From assembly GCA_045645165.1 (NCBI GenBank), contig JAZRIF010000161.1:1-9904 (forward strand): a stretch of DNA of 9,904 nt, given 5' to 3'. The stretch comes from CAMEON01 sp045645165. GTDB taxonomy: Bacteria; Bacillota; Clostridia; Oscillospirales; CAG-272. The notes under the pieces are model-generated. The model saw nothing but the letters and a program-made list of their open reading frames with translations, was not told the DNA's origin and searched no databases. Position numbers and translations under genes: made by a program. Shown here piece after piece: positions 7,913 to 9,904 of this stretch. The number at the start of each line of letters is the position of its first letter. The first letter of the stretch is position 1.

Positions 7913-8416
7913 TCAAAAGATCGCGCCAAAGGCTGCAGCTGCGCCGTAGGAGATCAGGGTCATGACCACGCCTGCAATCATGACACCCAAGAGAGCCGAC
8001 AGAATGGATTTCCAGAATTTCATATCGAACAGAGCGGCGACAAGGGTTCCCGTCCAGGCCCCCGTAGCGGGCAGGGGGATGGCCACGAACAGAGTAAGCC
8101 CCCAAAAGGCGTACTTTTCGATTTTTTCGCGGTTCTTTTCGGCTTTTTCAAACATTTTGTTGGCAATCTTATTGAAGAATTTGACTTTACAGCCCACCAT
8201 CCAGTTCAGAACCGACTTGACGAACAGGAGGATAATGGGCACGGGGAGCATATTACCCACGACGGCGATGAGATAGGTCTGCCACCAGGGTAGACCAAAG
8301 GCAGCGCCCATGGGAATGGCTCCGCGGAGCTCGATGATGGGAAGCATGGAGCAGAACAGGACGCACAGCTCCTCACCCACGATCTCCAAAAAGAAATTGG
8401 CTATGGCTTCTTTCAT
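7913..8416 (-). CDS. Small multi-spanning membrane protein, COG2426 / Sm_multidrug_ex family
   Basis: This 167-residue integral membrane protein matches the family called 'small multi-drug export protein' (Pfam Sm_multidrug_ex, COG2426), a name with little experimental support. Recognisable family motifs are PIIELRGAIPMG (26-37) and VAIPLPATGAWTGTL (111-125): two matching hydrophobic half-repeats with Pro/Gly motifs that recall re-entrant loops of DedA-like proteins. Membrane segments are at about 44-72, 102-130 and 134-160, with a lysine-rich amphipathic stretch (78-101) between the halves. The start at 8416 has GAGG about 10 bases upstream. It begins 30 bases after the ribU stop with no terminator between, so it is probably in the FMN-riboswitch-controlled transcript. 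A link to riboflavin is not established by sequence. Confidence 0.85.
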   Translation of the reverse strand: MKEAIANFFLEIVGEELCVLFCSMLPIIELRGAIPMGAAFGLPWWQTYLIAVVGNMLPVPIILLFVKSVLNWMVGCKVKFFNKIANKMFEKAEKNREKIEKYAFWGLTLFVAIPLPATGAWTGTLVAALFDMKFWKSILSALLGVMIAGVVMTLISYGAAAAFGAIF

Positions 8417-8446
8417 GAAAAAACAACCTCGGAAATATAGTTAGGC

Positions 8447-9214
8447 TCAGGAGGGATCTCCAAAGAGCCCCTTGAAGTTCTCAAACCAGGTGAATTTGGG
8501 CAACCAGGAGAACCCGCCGTGGAGAAGCGTCACGAACAGAATCAGAACAACGGTCAGCAGGAGCAGACCGCAGGCCGTGACACCCACGCTACGCCAGATC
8601 CGCTTTTTCTTTTCAGCGGGATCGGGAGCATTTTTGGACTCGATCACGAAGGACGAGGGGACGATCTTAGCTGCCAGCAGGGCTTGGTGGACGGGTTTAT
8701 ACAGGATCAGCACCAAGGAGGCATTGACGACGCCCTTGACGGCGTTGAAGGGAAGAAACAGGGTGGGGATCATCTCGGCGATCACCGAGCGAGAGACGCC
8801 TTGGTACAGGGGGGTGATCACCAGATTCAGGGTCAGCATGACGGCCACGAGGGCGATCACGGCGGATATCAGGGCGATGGCGGCGCCCAACAGTGTTTTC
8901 TTGTATCGGTACACCACCGCGCACACCACGGAGAATGTGGCGGAGGATGCAAAATTCATCAGGAAACCGTACCAGCCCGTGTCACCGATGGTAATGAATT
9001 CCAGGGAGGCGACCAGGAGAGAGACGGTGAAGGCCGTAATAGGGCCCAAAATCAGACCTGACAAGGTAATGATGGTATCCTTCAGGTCGAAGGTCAGGAA
9101 ACTGACGTTGAAGCGGAATACAAATATAGCGGCAACGGCCAGGGCGGCAAAAACAGCCGACAAGGTCAGTCGCTGGGTGGCAGAAATCGTCTGCCCTTGC
9201 TTAGATCTTGACAT
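8447..9214 (-). CDS. ribU: RibU-like riboflavin ECF transporter S component, with C-terminal extension
   Basis: This 255-residue membrane protein is the substrate-binding (S) subunit of an energy-coupling factor importer, most likely for riboflavin. The first 180 residues hold about five or six membrane segments (near 15-35, 45-70, 75-102, 110-132, 150-173) with RibU-like patterns FLTFDLKD (39-46), NLVITPLY (130-137) and PFNAVKG (155-161). The FMN riboswitch directly upstream makes riboflavin the best substrate. RibU proteins are usually about 190-210 residues; here there is an extra charged linker (193-207), another hydrophobic segment (about 208-232) and an aromatic tail. No EcfA or EcfT gene is near, as expected for S components sharing a module encoded elsewhere. 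The ATG at 9214 follows an AAAGGGGAA ribosome site that can be masked by a hairpin, so control is probably at translation. Confidence 0.9.
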   Translation of the reverse strand: MSRSKQGQTISATQRLTLSAVFAALAVAAIFVFRFNVSFLTFDLKDTIITLSGLILGPITAFTVSLLVASLEFITIGDTGWYGFLMNFASSATFSVVCAVVYRYKKTLLGAAIALISAVIALVAVMLTLNLVITPLYQGVSRSVIAEMIPTLFLPFNAVKGVVNASLVLILYKPVHQALLAAKIVPSSFVIESKNAPDPAEKKKRIWRSVGVTACGLLLLTVVLILFVTLLHGGFSWLPKFTWFENFKGLFGDPS

Positions 9215-9221
9215 AGTATGT

Positions 9222-9239
9222 TCCCCTTTCGTAGGGGGA
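9222..9239 (-). promoter_or_regulatory. Hairpin masking the ribU ribosome binding site
   Basis: Between aptamer and start codon the minus strand reads TCCCC, a short loop including CGAAA, then GGGGA; the GGGG is the ribosome binding site about 8 bases before the ATG. The stem would hide that site. The 5' part of the aptamer has GGGGAT (9466-9461), which could pair with ATCCCC instead and free the site. This suggests FMN-dependent translational control; no terminator with a T-tract is present. Confidence 0.7.
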
Positions 9240-9241
9240 TG

Positions 9242-9473
9242 TATCTTTTTTCATCCGGACTGTAGCGCGCATACGCAAGATATACGCGAAAGTTTCCTCT
9301 TGTCTGCAAAGCAGCGCGGCGAAAGCTTGCGGAGCGCAGCGCGCGAAGAAAGCTTTATGAACCCAGCTTTGCTGAGTTCGGCCGTCGGCGCAGGAATCCA
9401 ACCTGCTCTGCTCCCCTGCGGGAGCTCGTGGGCTATCACCACCGGTATGGAATTTCACCAATCCCCAAAGATA
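9242..9473 (-). promoter_or_regulatory. FMN riboswitch (RFN element) upstream of ribU
   Basis: The minus strand carries the RFN element's conserved blocks in order. P1 pairs TATCTTT (9473-9467) with AAAGATA (9248-9242). Next come GGTGAAATTCC, then ACCGGTGGTGATAGCCCAC, whose GTGG/CCAC stem is a covaried form of the usual GCGG/CCGC. The variable arm is a hairpin (GCTCCC/GGGAGC). Then follow GCAGG/CCTGC enclosing TTGGATT, GCCGACGG, and CAGTCCGGATGAAAAAAGAT. P6 is CGG with CCG. Between the two sides of P6 lie about 119 extra bases (9263-9381), far more than the short usual loop. FMN should bind and repress ribU when flavin is plentiful. An AT-rich stretch (9474-9490) just upstream holds TATATC but no clear -35, so the promoter is not assigned. 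Confidence 0.95.
9263..9381 (-). repeat. Palindrome-rich insertion in loop L6 of the FMN aptamer
   Basis: These 119 bases separate GCCGACGG from CAGTCCGGATG, which in typical FMN riboswitches are only a few bases apart. On the minus strand the insertion opens with a 9-bp hairpin, GAACTCAGC-AAA-GCTGGGTTC with one G-U pair. AAAGCTT and AAGCTTT then flank a GC-rich core, followed by CTGC-TTT-GCAG and a direct repeat of GCGTAT. No open frame of note occurs. It looks like an inserted palindromic element folded out of the aptamer loop; its origin is inferred. Confidence 0.75.
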
Positions 9474-9512
9474 GAATATGATATAAAAATGACAAAGTAG
9501 TTTGCATAAACA

Positions 9513-9540
9513 ATACCCCCGCGCCGTGGCGCGGGGGTAT
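9513..9540 (-). terminator. Intrinsic terminator of tuf
   Basis: A perfect 13-bp GC-rich stem, ATACCCCCGCGCC/GGCGCGGGGGTAT, with a two-base gap at the tip (so a slightly larger loop in practice), lies about 45 bases past the tuf stop. On the minus strand it is followed by TGTTTATG, a moderately T-rich tail. It separates tuf from the ribU transcript. Confidence 0.88.
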
Positions 9541-9543
9541 CCA

Positions 9544-9561
9544 TAGAGACTTACGTCTCTA
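9544..9561 (-). other. Second hairpin between tuf and its terminator
   Basis: A perfect 7-bp stem TAGAGAC/GTCTCTA with a four-base loop lies between the tuf stop and the main terminator. It has no T-tract of its own; it may help define or protect the mRNA 3' end. Confidence 0.5.
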
Positions 9562-9583
9562 AACGATTCAGAGAAGAATCAAA

Positions 9584-9904
9584 TTACTTGATGATCTCGG
9601 AAACCACGCCGGAACCGACGGTACGGCCACCCTCACGGATAGCGAAGCGCAGACCCTGCTCGCAAGCGATGGGGCTGATCAGCTCGACGGTCATCTGGAC
9701 GTTGTCGCCAGGGCGGCACATCTCGACGCCCTCGGGCAGCTCGATAACACCGGTAACGTCAGTAGTTCTGAAGTAGAACTGAGGACGGTAGCCAGCGAAG
9801 AAGGGCTTCTGACGGCCACCTTCCTTCTCGGACAGAACGTAAACGTTGCCCTTGAAGTTGGTGTGGGGGTTAACGGAACCGGGCTTAGCCAGAACCTGAC
9901 CACG
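9584..9904 (-). CDS. tuf: Elongation factor Tu, C-terminal part (cut by window edge)
   Basis: The last 106 codons of EF-Tu, the GTPase that brings aminoacyl-tRNA to the ribosome, enter at the right edge. The reading begins RGQVLAKPGSV, runs through NVYVLSEKEGGRQKPFF and RPQFYFRTTDVTG, then MCRPGDNVQMTVELISPIA, and ends REGGRTVGSGVVSEIIK, the standard EF-Tu domain 3 C-terminus. The GTP-binding domain and the start lie outside the window. A terminator follows. The match to the EF-Tu end is unmistakable; operon context upstream (for example fusA) cannot be seen. Confidence 0.98.
   Translation of the reverse strand, partial: RGQVLAKPGSVNPHTNFKGNVYVLSEKEGGRQKPFFAGYRPQFYFRTTDVTGVIELPEGVEMCRPGDNVQMTVELISPIACEQGLRFAIREGGRTVGSGVVSEIIK

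Noticed and set aside
8472..9500. A 342-codon plus-strand frame over ribU and the FMN riboswitch
   Set aside because: It crosses the riboswitch and has an Arg/Thr/Ser-rich, non-protein-like composition; ribU on the minus strand explains the region.

Overview
This is a chromosomal stretch from a Bacillota bacterium, most likely an uncultured, possibly gut-associated member of the class Clostridia. That placement is an inference from several signs: an S-box (SAM-I) riboswitch ahead of metK, an FMN riboswitch ahead of a riboflavin ECF S component, a RecD2-type helicase rather than RecBCD RecD, strong GGAGG ribosome binding sites, lipoprotein solute-binding proteins with acidic/Thr/Ser-rich linkers, and palindromic intergenic repeats. 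Base composition is a little above half G+C by eye. Every gene I accept lies on the minus strand, so the window is transcribed from right (9904) to left (1).

In transcription order: the 3' end of tuf (EF-Tu) with its terminator hairpin; an FMN riboswitch with a large insertion in one aptamer loop, controlling a RibU-like riboflavin uptake protein; a small multi-spanning membrane protein of the COG2426 / Sm_multidrug_ex family 30 bases downstream; two tandem paralogous lipoproteins resembling ABC-transporter solute-binding proteins, the second with its own perfect-consensus sigma-A promoter; a SAM-I riboswitch with terminator directly after the second lipoprotein gene; metK (SAM synthetase); a small single-pass membrane protein of unknown function; a repeat element of about 210 bp with inverted ends; recD2; and about 390 bp of noncoding DNA packed with hairpins at the left edge.

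Functionally this is ordinary core and housekeeping DNA (translation, riboflavin import, SAM synthesis, DNA repair) with two metabolite-sensing RNA switches and an inserted pair of orphan solute-binding lipoproteins whose permease and ATPase are not in the window. I found no CRISPR array, transposase, phage gene, toxin-antitoxin or defence cassette. The points most worth a second look are in the RNA and noncoding DNA: the roughly 119-nt palindrome-rich insertion inside the FMN aptamer, the possible antiterminator arrangement of the SAM switch and its position at the 3' end of another gene, and the two palindrome-rich regions flanking recD2.
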